DNA of 64,000 bases from positions 1,426,001 through 1,490,000 of the forward strand of contig NZ_CP120983.1 in the NCBI RefSeq assembly GCF_030719215.1, given 5' to 3'. The position numbers and the translations under genes were made by a program. Every line of letters begins with the position of its first letter. Position 1 is the first letter of the stretch. This DNA comes from Streptomyces sp. Alt3. Its GTDB lineage: Bacteria > Actinomycetota > Actinomycetes > Streptomycetales > Streptomycetaceae. The notes below the pieces were generated by a model. That model had not been told where the DNA came from. It was given only the letters and a program-made list of their open reading frames with translations, and searched no databases. Shown here in pieces: positions 33,646-41,691 of this stretch.

Positions 33646-34872
33646 TCAGGCGGCGATGCGTTCGAAGACCGCGGCGAGGCCCTGGCCGCCGCCGATGCAC
33701 ATGGTCTCCAGGCCGTAGCGCGCCTGGCTGCGGTGCATCTCCCGGCTGAGGGTGGCGAGGATGCGGGCACCCGTGGCACCCACCGGGTGGCCGAGGGAGA
33801 CGCCGGAGCCGTTGACGTTGATGCGCTGCTCGTGGTCCTTCTCGCCGAGGCCCAGTTCCCGGGTGCAGGCGAGGACCTGGGCGGCGAAGGCCTCGTTGAT
33901 CTCGATCAGGTCGAGGTCGGCGAGGGTGAGTCCGGCCCGTCCGAGGGCCGCGTGGGTGGCCGGGACGGGGCCGAGGCCCATCGTCGCGGCGGGGACACCC
34001 GCGCGGGCGAAGGAGACCAGACGGACGAGCGGGGTGAGCCCGAGCCGTTCGGCGGTGGCGGCGCTGGTGACCAGGCAGGCCGCGGCGGCGTCGTTCTGGC
34101 CGCTCGCGTTGCCGGCGGTGACGGTGGCCTCGGGGTCGGACTTGGCCATGATGGGGCGCAGTGCGGCGAGTTGTTCGGCGGTGGTGTCGGGACGGGGGTG
34201 CTCGTCGGCGGTGACGACGGTTTCACCCTTGCGGTGCTTGACGGTGACGGGGACGGTCTCGGCGTCGTAGCGCCCCTCCCGCGCGGCACGTGCGGCGCGG
34301 GCCTGTGAGCGCAGGGCGAGGGCGTCCTGGTCGGCGCGGCTGACGGAATAGGCGCGGCGCAGGTTCTCCGCGGTCTCGATCATGCCGCCGGGTACGGGGT
34401 GGTGGACGCCGCCGGCGGTGACCCGGCCCCGGGCCAGCGAGTCGTGGAGCTGGAGTCCGGGGCCCTTGATGCCCCAGCGTCCGTCGTGCGTGTAGTACGG
34501 GGCTGCGCTCATGACGTCGACGCCGCCCGCGACGACGACGTCGCTGAATCCGGCCCTGATCTGCATGGCGGCGTCCAGGACGGCCTGCAGCCCGGAGCCG
34601 CAGCGCCGGTCGGTCTGGACACCGGTGACGGTGTCGGGGAGTCCGGCGTCCAGGGCGGCGACCCGGCCGATGGCGGGGGCCTCGGACGTGGGGTAGGCGT
34701 GTCCGAGGATCACCTCGTCCACCCGGTCGGGGTCGATTCCCGTGCGGGCCACCACCTCGGCGATGACGTGGGCGGCGAGCGCGGCCGGGGTCTGCTGGGC
34801 GAAAGCGCCGCCGAAACGCCCGATGGGTGTGCGCAGCGGCTCGCAGATGACGACATCGGTCTGGTCGGGCAC
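33646..34872 (-). CDS. Acetyl-CoA C-acyltransferase (thiolase)
   Basis: A 408-residue thiolase. Nucleophilic cysteine in RRCGSGLQAV (about 90), then NEAFAAQ, GHPVGATG and the C-terminal active-site CIGGGQG. Length and motifs match degradative 3-ketoacyl-CoA thiolases such as PcaF/PaaJ, which split 3-oxoadipyl-CoA to succinyl-CoA and acetyl-CoA. The start is GTG 34872 with AAAGGTG upstream. It is encoded with the MHS transporter and MaoC genes and is near a CoA-transferase, supporting that role. Confidence 0.9.
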   Translation of the reverse strand: MPDQTDVVICEPLRTPIGRFGGAFAQQTPAALAAHVIAEVVARTGIDPDRVDEVILGHAYPTSEAPAIGRVAALDAGLPDTVTGVQTDRRCGSGLQAVLDAAMQIRAGFSDVVVAGGVDVMSAAPYYTHDGRWGIKGPGLQLHDSLARGRVTAGGVHHPVPGGMIETAENLRRAYSVSRADQDALALRSQARAARAAREGRYDAETVPVTVKHRKGETVVTADEHPRPDTTAEQLAALRPIMAKSDPEATVTAGNASGQNDAAAACLVTSAATAERLGLTPLVRLVSFARAGVPAATMGLGPVPATHAALGRAGLTLADLDLIEINEAFAAQVLACTRELGLGEKDHEQRINVNGSGVSLGHPVGATGARILATLSREMHRSQARYGLETMCIGGGQGLAAVFERIAA

Positions 34873-34976
34873 GGCGGAACACCTTTCGGCGGGTTCGGGT
34901 GTGTGGGGTGACCTTCGCACTGGACCACTGAGTCGGTCCAATATCGAGTTACCTCACATTCAAGACGCCTCGCGTC

Positions 34977-35879
34977 TCAATCACGCGGTCGTGGCGTCGG
35001 CAGTGCCTCCTCGGCCACCTCCAGCACCGCACGCAGCGCCGCCGAGGGATTGTCCGTGCGCCAGGCCAGCGCGGCCTGGCGCCGGATGGGCGGACCGGCG
35101 AGGGGGCGGTAGACCAGCCCGTTCTGCTGGATGTGGCGGACCGAGGAGACCGTGAGCGTGACGCCGACGCCCGCGGCGACGAGGGCCAGGATCGTGTACG
35201 AGTCGGGGGCCTCCTGCACCACCCGGGGGTTGAAGCCGGTGGCCTCGCAGGCCTGGACCATCACGTCGCGGACCGTGGAGCCGGCGTTCGCGGGGAAGGA
35301 GACGAAGGGCTCGTCGGCGAGGACGCCGATCGGGATGCTCTCCAGCCGGGCGAGCGGGTGGTCGGAGGGCAGCGCGCACAGCAGCTCCTCCTCGTCGATG
35401 ATCCGGTGGGCCACCCCCGGCTGGGTGACCGGCAGTCGTACGAAACCCAGGTCGAGGGAGCCGTCGGCGACCCGGGAGAGGGCGACGTTGGCGTACGTCT
35501 GCCCCTTCATGGCCAGCTCGATCCCGGGGTGGGCGGCCCGCACGGCGCGGGTCAGCAGCGGCAGCGTCTCGTGGCTGGACGCTCCCGCGAAGCCGATGGT
35601 GACCCGGCCGTACTCGCCCCGGCCGGCGGCCTTGGCGGCGCGCACCGCCGTGTCGAGGTCGTCGAGCACGGTGCGTACGGGTTCCAGGAAGGACTCCCCC
35701 GCGCTGGTCAGCCGCACGGAGCGGGTGTTGCGCTCGAAGAGCTGGACGCCGAGCTCCTTCTCCAGCTGCCGGATCTGCTGGCTGAGCGGGGGCTGGGCCA
35801 TCTGCAGCCGCTTGGCGGCGCGGCCGAAGTGGAGTTCCTCGGCGACGGCGGTGAACGCGGTCAGATGACGCAGTTCCAT
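34977..35879 (-). CDS. LysR-family transcriptional regulator
   Basis: A 300-residue regulator. The N-terminal helix-turn-helix is LRHLTAFTAVAEELHFGRAAKRLQ, with the usual Q-P-P-L-S-Q-Q-I-R-Q-L-E. The C-terminal substrate-binding domain is of the aromatic-catabolism type (ALPSDHPLAR). I place the start at ATG 35879 because GGAAG is just upstream; ATG 35891 lacks one. It is divergent from the CoA-transferase genes, 115 bases apart, and probably controls them; the thiolase side could also be a target. Confidence 0.9.
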   Translation of the reverse strand: MELRHLTAFTAVAEELHFGRAAKRLQMAQPPLSQQIRQLEKELGVQLFERNTRSVRLTSAGESFLEPVRTVLDDLDTAVRAAKAAGRGEYGRVTIGFAGASSHETLPLLTRAVRAAHPGIELAMKGQTYANVALSRVADGSLDLGFVRLPVTQPGVAHRIIDEEELLCALPSDHPLARLESIPIGVLADEPFVSFPANAGSTVRDVMVQACEATGFNPRVVQEAPDSYTILALVAAGVGVTLTVSSVRHIQQNGLVYRPLAGPPIRRQAALAWRTDNPSAALRAVLEVAEEALPTPRPRD

Positions 35880-35994
35880 CGGAGCTTCCATTCATTAACC
35901 AACGGTCTTGATCCGACCTTAATTTGGTATTGGACAGCAATCAATGGCCGCTGGCACGGTAAGGGCGACCAGCACGCACTCGCCGAGGAGCACC

Positions 35995-36951
35995 GTGGAG
36001 CGGACGGATACGGCCGACGGGCCCAGCAAAGTCATGTCGATGAGGGAGGCGGTCGCCGCCTTCGTGCACGACGGGGCGACCGTCTGCCTGGAGGGCTTCA
36101 CCCACCTCGTCCCCACCGCCGCCGGGCACGAGATCATCCGTCAGGGACGCAAGGACCTCACCGTCGTACGGATGACGGCGGACATCGTGGTGGACCAGAT
36201 GATCGCCGCGGGCTGCGTCTCGCGGCTGGTCTCCTCCTTCGTGGGCAACTCCTCCGCCGGTTCGCTCGGCGAGCTGCGGCGCAGGATCGAGCGCGCCGAC
36301 CCGGCCCCGCTGGCCTTCGAGGAGTACAGCCACTACGGGATGGTCTGCCGCTACCTCGCGGGGTCCCAGCGGCTGCCGTTCTACCCGCTGCGCAGCTACG
36401 GCGGCAGCGACCTGCCGGGCGTCAACAGCGATCTGCGCAAGGTGACGTCCCCCTACCCCGGCCCCGACGGCGAGCCGGAGCAGATCTATGTCGTACCGCC
36501 CGTGAACCCGGACGTGACGATCATCCATGCGCAGCGGGCCGACCGCCGGGGCAACACCCAGATCTGGGGGCTGACCGGCATCCAGGCGGAAGCGGTGTAC
36601 GCGGCGGACAAGGCGATCGTCGTCGTCGAGGAGGTCGTCGAGGACGAGGTGGTCCGCTCGGACCCCAACCGCACGCTCGTGCCGTCGCACGCCGTGGACG
36701 CGGTCGTCGTCTGCCCGCGCGGCGCGCACCCGTCCTTCGCGCAGGGCTACTACGACCGCGACAACGACTTCTACCGGGCCTGGTCGCACATCAGCAAGGA
36801 CCCGGAGCGGCTGCGGGCGTGGCTGGCGGAGTGGGTGTACGGCACGGCCGACCACGCCGAGTACGTCGAGAAGCTGGGCGAGGAGTTCTGGGCGGGCCTC
36901 GCGGTCGGCGAGGCGCTGAGCGAACCGGTGAACTACGGGAGGCGGCTGTGA
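35995..36951 (+). CDS. CoA-transferase subunit A (PcaI/GctA-like)
   Basis: A 318-residue CoA-transferase family I subunit, with segments GATVCLEGFTHLVPTAAGHEII and VVEEVVEDEVV. Members move CoA from succinyl-CoA or acetyl-CoA to an acid such as 3-oxoadipate or glutaconate. I choose GTG 35995, which has GAGGAG 4 bases upstream, over an earlier ATG at 35944. The next gene overlaps by four bases. With the thiolase and 3-hydroxyacyl-CoA dehydrogenase, the best guess is activation of a dicarboxylic acid such as 3-oxoadipate. Confidence 0.87.
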   Translation: MERTDTADGPSKVMSMREAVAAFVHDGATVCLEGFTHLVPTAAGHEIIRQGRKDLTVVRMTADIVVDQMIAAGCVSRLVSSFVGNSSAGSLGELRRRIERADPAPLAFEEYSHYGMVCRYLAGSQRLPFYPLRSYGGSDLPGVNSDLRKVTSPYPGPDGEPEQIYVVPPVNPDVTIIHAQRADRRGNTQIWGLTGIQAEAVYAADKAIVVVEEVVEDEVVRSDPNRTLVPSHAVDAVVVCPRGAHPSFAQGYYDRDNDFYRAWSHISKDPERLRAWLAEWVYGTADHAEYVEKLGEEFWAGLAVGEALSEPVNYGRRL

Positions 36952-37754
36952 GCGCGCCCCTGGAGAAGGAAGGGAACATGACCACCACCGCGCCGGAGAC
37001 CGTGACCTCGTCCGAGCTGCTCTCGGTCGTGGCCTCGCGTGAACTCGCCTCCCGCAGAACGGTGTTCGCCGGGATCGGATTGCCGACGCTCGCCACGGAG
37101 CTCGCGCACCTGACGGTCGCACCGCAGATCGAGGTCGTGTACGAGTCCGGAGTCTGCGGGGCGCATCCCTCGCATCTGCCGGAGACCATCGCCGACGCCG
37201 TGATCGTCTCGGGCGCGGAGGCCGTGCTGTCGATGCCGGCGCTGTTCGGCTGCGTGCTGCAGGGCGGCCACATCGACGTGGGCTTCCTCGGCGCCGCGCA
37301 GATCGACCGGTGGGGCAACCTCAACACCTCCGTCATCGGGGACTGGGAGAGCCCGGAGGTGCGGCTCCCCGGTTCGGGCGGAGCCGTCGAGGTGATGGCC
37401 AACTCCCGCGAGGTCTTCGTGGTGATGCGCCGCCACAACCCCCGCTCCTTCACCGCGGCCCTGGACTTCTGCACCACACCGGGCCCGGACCGCGCGCTCG
37501 CCGATGGCATCCGGCCGCTGGGCGCGGGGGTCACCCGGGTCATCACCGAACTGGGCATCCTGGCCCGCTCCGGCGTGGGTGAGGAGCTCCGGCTGGTCGC
37601 CGTGCACCCCGGTGTGACGGTGGACCGGGTACGCGAGGCCACCGGCTGGGACCTCCAGGTCGACGGGTCCGTCGGGACCGTGCCCCCGCCGACCGCGGCG
37701 GAGCTGCGCCTCCTGCGCGAGGACGTCGACCCCGGGCGCGTCTACCTCCGCTGA
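36948..37754 (+). CDS. CoA-transferase subunit B (PcaJ-like)
   Basis: The partner subunit, 268 residues, with VVYESGVCGAHPS, GGHIDVGFLGAAQIDRWGNLNTSVIG and a C-terminal segment VTRVITELGIL. The sequence YESGVCG is in the place where family I enzymes carry the catalytic glutamate. GTG 36948 overlaps subunit A (GTGA) and has GGGAGG upstream. ATG 36978, preceded by GGAAGGG, is an alternative start that would remove ten residues. Confidence 0.87.
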   Translation: MSAPLEKEGNMTTTAPETVTSSELLSVVASRELASRRTVFAGIGLPTLATELAHLTVAPQIEVVYESGVCGAHPSHLPETIADAVIVSGAEAVLSMPALFGCVLQGGHIDVGFLGAAQIDRWGNLNTSVIGDWESPEVRLPGSGGAVEVMANSREVFVVMRRHNPRSFTAALDFCTTPGPDRALADGIRPLGAGVTRVITELGILARSGVGEELRLVAVHPGVTVDRVREATGWDLQVDGSVGTVPPPTAAELRLLREDVDPGRVYLR

Positions 37755-37836
37755 ACCCGGCCGCCCGCACCTTCCGACACCGACCGCGGCTACCGTCGCT
37801 GACATCGACCGCACCTGCCGAGAGGACGTAACCGCC

Positions 37837-39363
37837 ATGCGTATCAGGATCGTCGGCGCCGGAGCCATGGGCCGCGGCATCGCCCAGTGGGCCGCCGTAG
37901 CCGGGCACACCGTGGAGCTCTGCGACGTCCGGACCGAGGCGGTGACAGCGGCCGTGGACTTCGTGGGGTCGATGCTGGAACGCGCGGTCCAGAAGGGCCG
38001 GATGTCCGCCGAGGACTCCGCGGCCGCCCTGGAGCGGCTGGTCCCGCTGGACGACCCGTGGGCACCGGGCCCGGAGGTCGAGCTGGTCGTCGAGGCCGTG
38101 CGCGAGGACCTGGACACCAAGGCCGAGGTGTTCGGCAAGCTGGAACAGGCCCTGCCGGAGTCCACGGTCTTCGCGACCAACACCTCGTCCCTGTCGGTGA
38201 CCCGGATCGCCGCCTCGCTGCGGGACCCGGGCCGGCTCGCCGGGCTGCACTTCTTCAACCCCGTACCGCTGATGAAGATCGTCGAGGTGGTACCGGGGGC
38301 CGCCACCCGTCCCGGGATCCCGCCGGTGCTCACGGCCCTGGTCGAGAGCTGCGGCCACCGCGCGGTGACCGTCGCCGACACCCCCGGTTTCCTCGTCAAC
38401 CACGCCGGCCGGGGGCTGGTGACCGAGGCCCTGGCGCTGCTGGAGGAGTCGGTCGCCGATCCGGCCGGGATCGACCGGATCGCCCGGGACGTACTGGGGC
38501 TGCGGATGGGTCCCTTCGAGCTGATGGACCTCACCGGGCTCGACGTCACGGCGGCGGTGATCGACTCCATCTGGCAGGGATTCCGCCACGAGGACCGGCT
38601 CCGCCCCTCCTTCCTCACCCCGAACCGGGTCACGGCCGGCCTGCACGGCCGCAAGACCGGACAGGGCTGGTTCGCGTACGGCCCCGACGCGCCGGCACCC
38701 GCCCCGGAACCGCCGGTGACGGGCGACGCCGGCCGGCCGGTGTTCGTGGCGGGCGAGGAGGGTGACGCGCTGCGCGGCGAGCTGACCGCCGACGGCGCGA
38801 CGGTCGAGAGCGGCACAGTCCCCTCGGAGGGCGCGCTGGTGCTCGTCCCCGTGTGGGGCACCACCGTGGCGGCCGCGGTGGCCTCGCTGGGGCTGCCCGC
38901 CGCACGCACCTTCGGCGTGGACCCTCTGCCCTCGGCGGGCCGCCGCCGGGTGCTCGCGGTGACGCCCGCCTCCGACCCGTCCGCCGCGCGGGACGCCCGC
39001 GCGGTGCTGGCCCGCTCGGCCGACGGCACGGAGCCCTTCGCCGTGTCGGTGGTACGGGACACCGCTGGCTCGGTGGCGCAGCGGCTGCTCGCCTCGGTGG
39101 TCTCCGTCGCCGCCTCGATCGCGGAGCGCTCACTTGCCGCCCCGGCGGACATCGACCTCGCCGTGACGACCGGCCTGGGCTACCCGGTGGGGCCGCTGGC
39201 CTGGGGCGACCGGGTCGGCGCCGCGCGGGTGCTGGAGCTCCAGCGGTCCCTGCACGCCACGACCGGCGACCCGCGCCACCGTCCGACCCGCTGGCTCACC
39301 GAGCGCGCCCAGCTCGGCCTGCCGCTGACGCAGGCGGGCACCTCGCCCGACGCCTGCGCGTAG
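37837..39363 (+). CDS. 3-hydroxyacyl-CoA dehydrogenase (PaaH-like)
   Basis: A 508-residue NAD-dependent enzyme. The Rossmann motif G-A-G-A-M-G is at about 7-12. HFFNPVPLMKIVEVV carries the active-site His, and NHAGRG and RMGPFELMDLTGLD follow. There are two copies of the C-terminal dehydrogenase domain: the first near 185-280, the second after a linker at about 400-495 (VSVAASIAERSLAAPADID, TGLGYPVGPLAWGD). This double-domain length is typical of 3-hydroxyadipyl-CoA dehydrogenase in phenylacetate and dicarboxylate degradation. It follows the CoA-transferase genes by 82 bases. Confidence 0.9.
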   Translation: MRIRIVGAGAMGRGIAQWAAVAGHTVELCDVRTEAVTAAVDFVGSMLERAVQKGRMSAEDSAAALERLVPLDDPWAPGPEVELVVEAVREDLDTKAEVFGKLEQALPESTVFATNTSSLSVTRIAASLRDPGRLAGLHFFNPVPLMKIVEVVPGAATRPGIPPVLTALVESCGHRAVTVADTPGFLVNHAGRGLVTEALALLEESVADPAGIDRIARDVLGLRMGPFELMDLTGLDVTAAVIDSIWQGFRHEDRLRPSFLTPNRVTAGLHGRKTGQGWFAYGPDAPAPAPEPPVTGDAGRPVFVAGEEGDALRGELTADGATVESGTVPSEGALVLVPVWGTTVAAAVASLGLPAARTFGVDPLPSAGRRRVLAVTPASDPSAARDARAVLARSADGTEPFAVSVVRDTAGSVAQRLLASVVSVAASIAERSLAAPADIDLAVTTGLGYPVGPLAWGDRVGAARVLELQRSLHATTGDPRHRPTRWLTERAQLGLPLTQAGTSPDACA

Positions 39364-39433
39364 CGGGTGACCACGCCGGGGCCGTGACCGTTTCGTACAA
39401 GACCGGGTCACGGCACCGGCATACGGTCGTCCC

Positions 39434-39829
39434 ATGACTCCACGACTCGACGCGATCTCCGTCACGACCGCCGACCTGGCCGCATCACTGGCCTTCTACC
39501 GCCGGCTGGGGCTCGACATCCCCGCGGGCGCCGAATCGGCGCCCCATGTGGAGGTGGCGCTCCCCGGCGGACAGCGGCTGCTCTGGGACACCGAGGACGT
39601 CGTCCGCTCCTTCGACCCGGGCTGGACGGGGTCGAGGGGCGGTGAGCGCCTCGGGCTCGCCTTCCTCTGCGAGGGCCCCGCGGAGGTCGACGCGGTGTAC
39701 GCCGATCTGACCGGCGCGGGGTACGACGGGCACCTGGAGCCGTGGGACGCCGTCTGGGGCCAGCGTTACGCGGTCGTCCTGGACCCCGACGGCTGCGCGG
39801 TCTCCCTGTTCGCCGCGAATCCCTCCTGA
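39434..39829 (+). CDS. VOC-family (glyoxalase/bleomycin resistance-like) protein
   Basis: A 131-residue protein with paired beta-alpha-beta-beta-beta modules (ISVTTADLAASLAFYRRLGLD and, near the end, GQRYAVVLDPDGCAVSLFA). Family members include glyoxalases, dioxygenases and drug-binding proteins. The metal ligands cannot be assigned confidently. Its last 64 bases overlap the AraC gene arriving on the other strand. Confidence 0.85.
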   Translation: MTPRLDAISVTTADLAASLAFYRRLGLDIPAGAESAPHVEVALPGGQRLLWDTEDVVRSFDPGWTGSRGGERLGLAFLCEGPAEVDAVYADLTGAGYDGHLEPWDAVWGQRYAVVLDPDGCAVSLFAANPS

Positions 39830-40527
39830 CCGGTGCGGGCCAGGAACCCGCCGAGCGTCGTGCCCGCCAGGTCCCGCATCTCGCGGGCCAGATGGGCCTG
39901 GTCCGTACAGCCGACGGCGTACGCGGCCTCGGCGTACGGGGTGCCCGCGCGGACGAGGGCGAGGGCGCGCTGGAGTCTCAGGACCCTGGCCAGTGTCTTG
40001 GGGCCGTACCCGAACGCGGCCAGCGAGCGTCGGTGCAGCTGACGGGGTCCGAGCCCCACGGACCGCGCGGTGTCGGCGACGGAACGCCCCTGGTCCAGCT
40101 GTGCCGCGACCGCGGCCAGGAGCGGGTCGGGAGGCTCGGCGCCGGCCGCGCGGCCGAGGGCGATGCCCTCCAGTACGGCGGCCGGGTCCTCGGCCTCCGA
40201 GGTCCGCGCGGTGAGGTCGCGGACGGCGGGCGCCGGCCAGAGGGCGTCGAGCGGGACCCGCCTGTCGCGGAGCTCGTGCGCCGGCACACCCAGGAGCGCC
40301 GGGGCCGTGCCGGGGGCGAAACGGATGCCCGCGCAGCTGCCGGAGAGCGCCGCGGCAGGAGTGAACGCCCGGGTGTCGGGGCCCGCCACCATCAGCCGGC
40401 CGCCGGCCCACAGCAGATCCATGCAGCCGTCGGGCAGAACGGGCCGGCCGGGGTCACGCGCCCCGCTCCAGGTCCAGAGAACCGCGCCGCCGAGCCGCGA
40501 CGCCCGCTCCTCGTACCGTGCGCCCAT
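39766..40527 (-). CDS. AraC-family transcriptional regulator
   Basis: A 253-residue regulator. The N-terminal domain resembles DUF6597-type sensors (RPVLPDGCMDLLWAGGRLMVAGPDT). The C-terminal helix-turn-helix reads VADTARSVGLGPRQLHRRSLAAFG, then AAYAVGCTDQAHLAREMRDLAG. Start ATG 40527; a GTG two codons upstream is possible. Its 3' end overlaps the VOC gene tail-to-tail. Confidence 0.87.
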   Translation of the reverse strand: MGARYEERASRLGGAVLWTWSGARDPGRPVLPDGCMDLLWAGGRLMVAGPDTRAFTPAAALSGSCAGIRFAPGTAPALLGVPAHELRDRRVPLDALWPAPAVRDLTARTSEAEDPAAVLEGIALGRAAGAEPPDPLLAAVAAQLDQGRSVADTARSVGLGPRQLHRRSLAAFGYGPKTLARVLRLQRALALVRAGTPYAEAAYAVGCTDQAHLAREMRDLAGTTLGGFLARTGQEGFAANRETAQPSGSRTTA

Positions 40528-40537
40528 GGTCACCAGG

Positions 40538-41674
40538 CTACGTGGCGTCCTTGTCCCGGGTCCCGTGCAGCCGGGACTTCACGTCGTCCGGGGGCAGGAA
40601 GCGCGACCAGCGCTCGGGGAACTCGGAGGGCATGGACACGTCGTCGTCCTCCTCGTCGTCGGTGGCGTACGCGTCCCAGTTCGCGGCCTGGGTGCGTGCC
40701 AGCAGTTCCGCGGCCTGGGCGGCCTTGATCCGGTCACTGGTGGCGCGGGCGGCGGCGGTCGCGAGCGAGGGCCAGACACGGTCGATCGCCGCGTTCACCG
40801 CGGCGCCGACGAGTACGGCGAAGGCGGAGATCCCTATCCAGAGCAGGACGGCGATGGGTGCGGCCAACGATCCGTAGATGGTGGGCCCTTCGACCGTGCT
40901 CGTGAGGTAGATCCGCAGCAGGAAGCTGCCCAGCACCCACATCCCGAGGGCCACGAGCGCACCGGGGACGTCCTCTATCCACGGCGAACGGACGGGCACC
41001 GAGACGTGGTAGAGCGTCGTCAGGAACGCGATGGACAGCAATATCACCAGCGGCCAGTACATGACCGCGAGCACCTCCGTGCCCCACGGGACGAACTCCA
41101 CCACCCGGTCGGGTCCGACCACCAGCAGCGGCAGGACCACCGCGCCCAGCAGCAGCGCCACCACGTACAGCAGGAAGGCGAGGAGGCGTGTCTTGACGAT
41201 GCCGCGGTGGCCGTCGAGTCCGTACATCACGGTGATGGTGTCGATGAAGACGTTCACCGCGCGCGATCCCGACCAGAGCGCGATCGCGAAACCGATGGAG
41301 ATGACGTCGGGACGCGCACCCGTGGTGACGTCGGCTATGAGCGGCTTGGCGATGTCGTTGACGCCGCGCTCCGACAGCACCGTCTGCACCGCGCCCAGGA
41401 TGTTGCGCTCGATGGAGGCGACCGTGGTGGTGGACGTCCAGTCGTCGACGTATCCGAGCAGCCCGATCAGGCCGAGCAGCAGCGGAGGCAGGGACAGCAG
41501 GGTGAAGAACGCCGCCTCGGCCGCGAGACCGAGGATGCGGTACTCGATGCACGAGTTGACCGTGTCCTTGAGCAACTGCCACACCATCTGCCGCTTCGAC
41601 ACGTTGCGGTAGAGGACTCGGGCCCGGTGGAGGCGGCCCGGTGGCCGTTCGGGTGTTTCATTTGCTGCCTGCAC
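40538..41674 (-). CDS. YihY/BrkB-family membrane protein
   Basis: A 378-residue inner-membrane protein with about six helices. Typical opening: RILGLAAEAAFFTLLSLPPLLLGLIGLLGYV; then WSGSRAVNVFIDTI and PTIYGSLAAPIAVLLWIGISA. The C-terminal 80 residues are acidic and soluble (TDDEEDDDVSMPSEFPERW). Function is not settled, although it was once mis-called RNase BN. I use GTG 41674. AAGGAG is directly in front of it, which is unusually close, so the true start may differ. It is head-to-head with aidB, only 17 bases apart. Confidence 0.88.
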   Translation of the reverse strand: MQAANETPERPPGRLHRARVLYRNVSKRQMVWQLLKDTVNSCIEYRILGLAAEAAFFTLLSLPPLLLGLIGLLGYVDDWTSTTTVASIERNILGAVQTVLSERGVNDIAKPLIADVTTGARPDVISIGFAIALWSGSRAVNVFIDTITVMYGLDGHRGIVKTRLLAFLLYVVALLLGAVVLPLLVVGPDRVVEFVPWGTEVLAVMYWPLVILLSIAFLTTLYHVSVPVRSPWIEDVPGALVALGMWVLGSFLLRIYLTSTVEGPTIYGSLAAPIAVLLWIGISAFAVLVGAAVNAAIDRVWPSLATAAARATSDRIKAAQAAELLARTQAANWDAYATDDEEDDDVSMPSEFPERWSRFLPPDDVKSRLHGTRDKDAT

Positions 41675-41691
41675 CTCCTTACCGTATCGGC

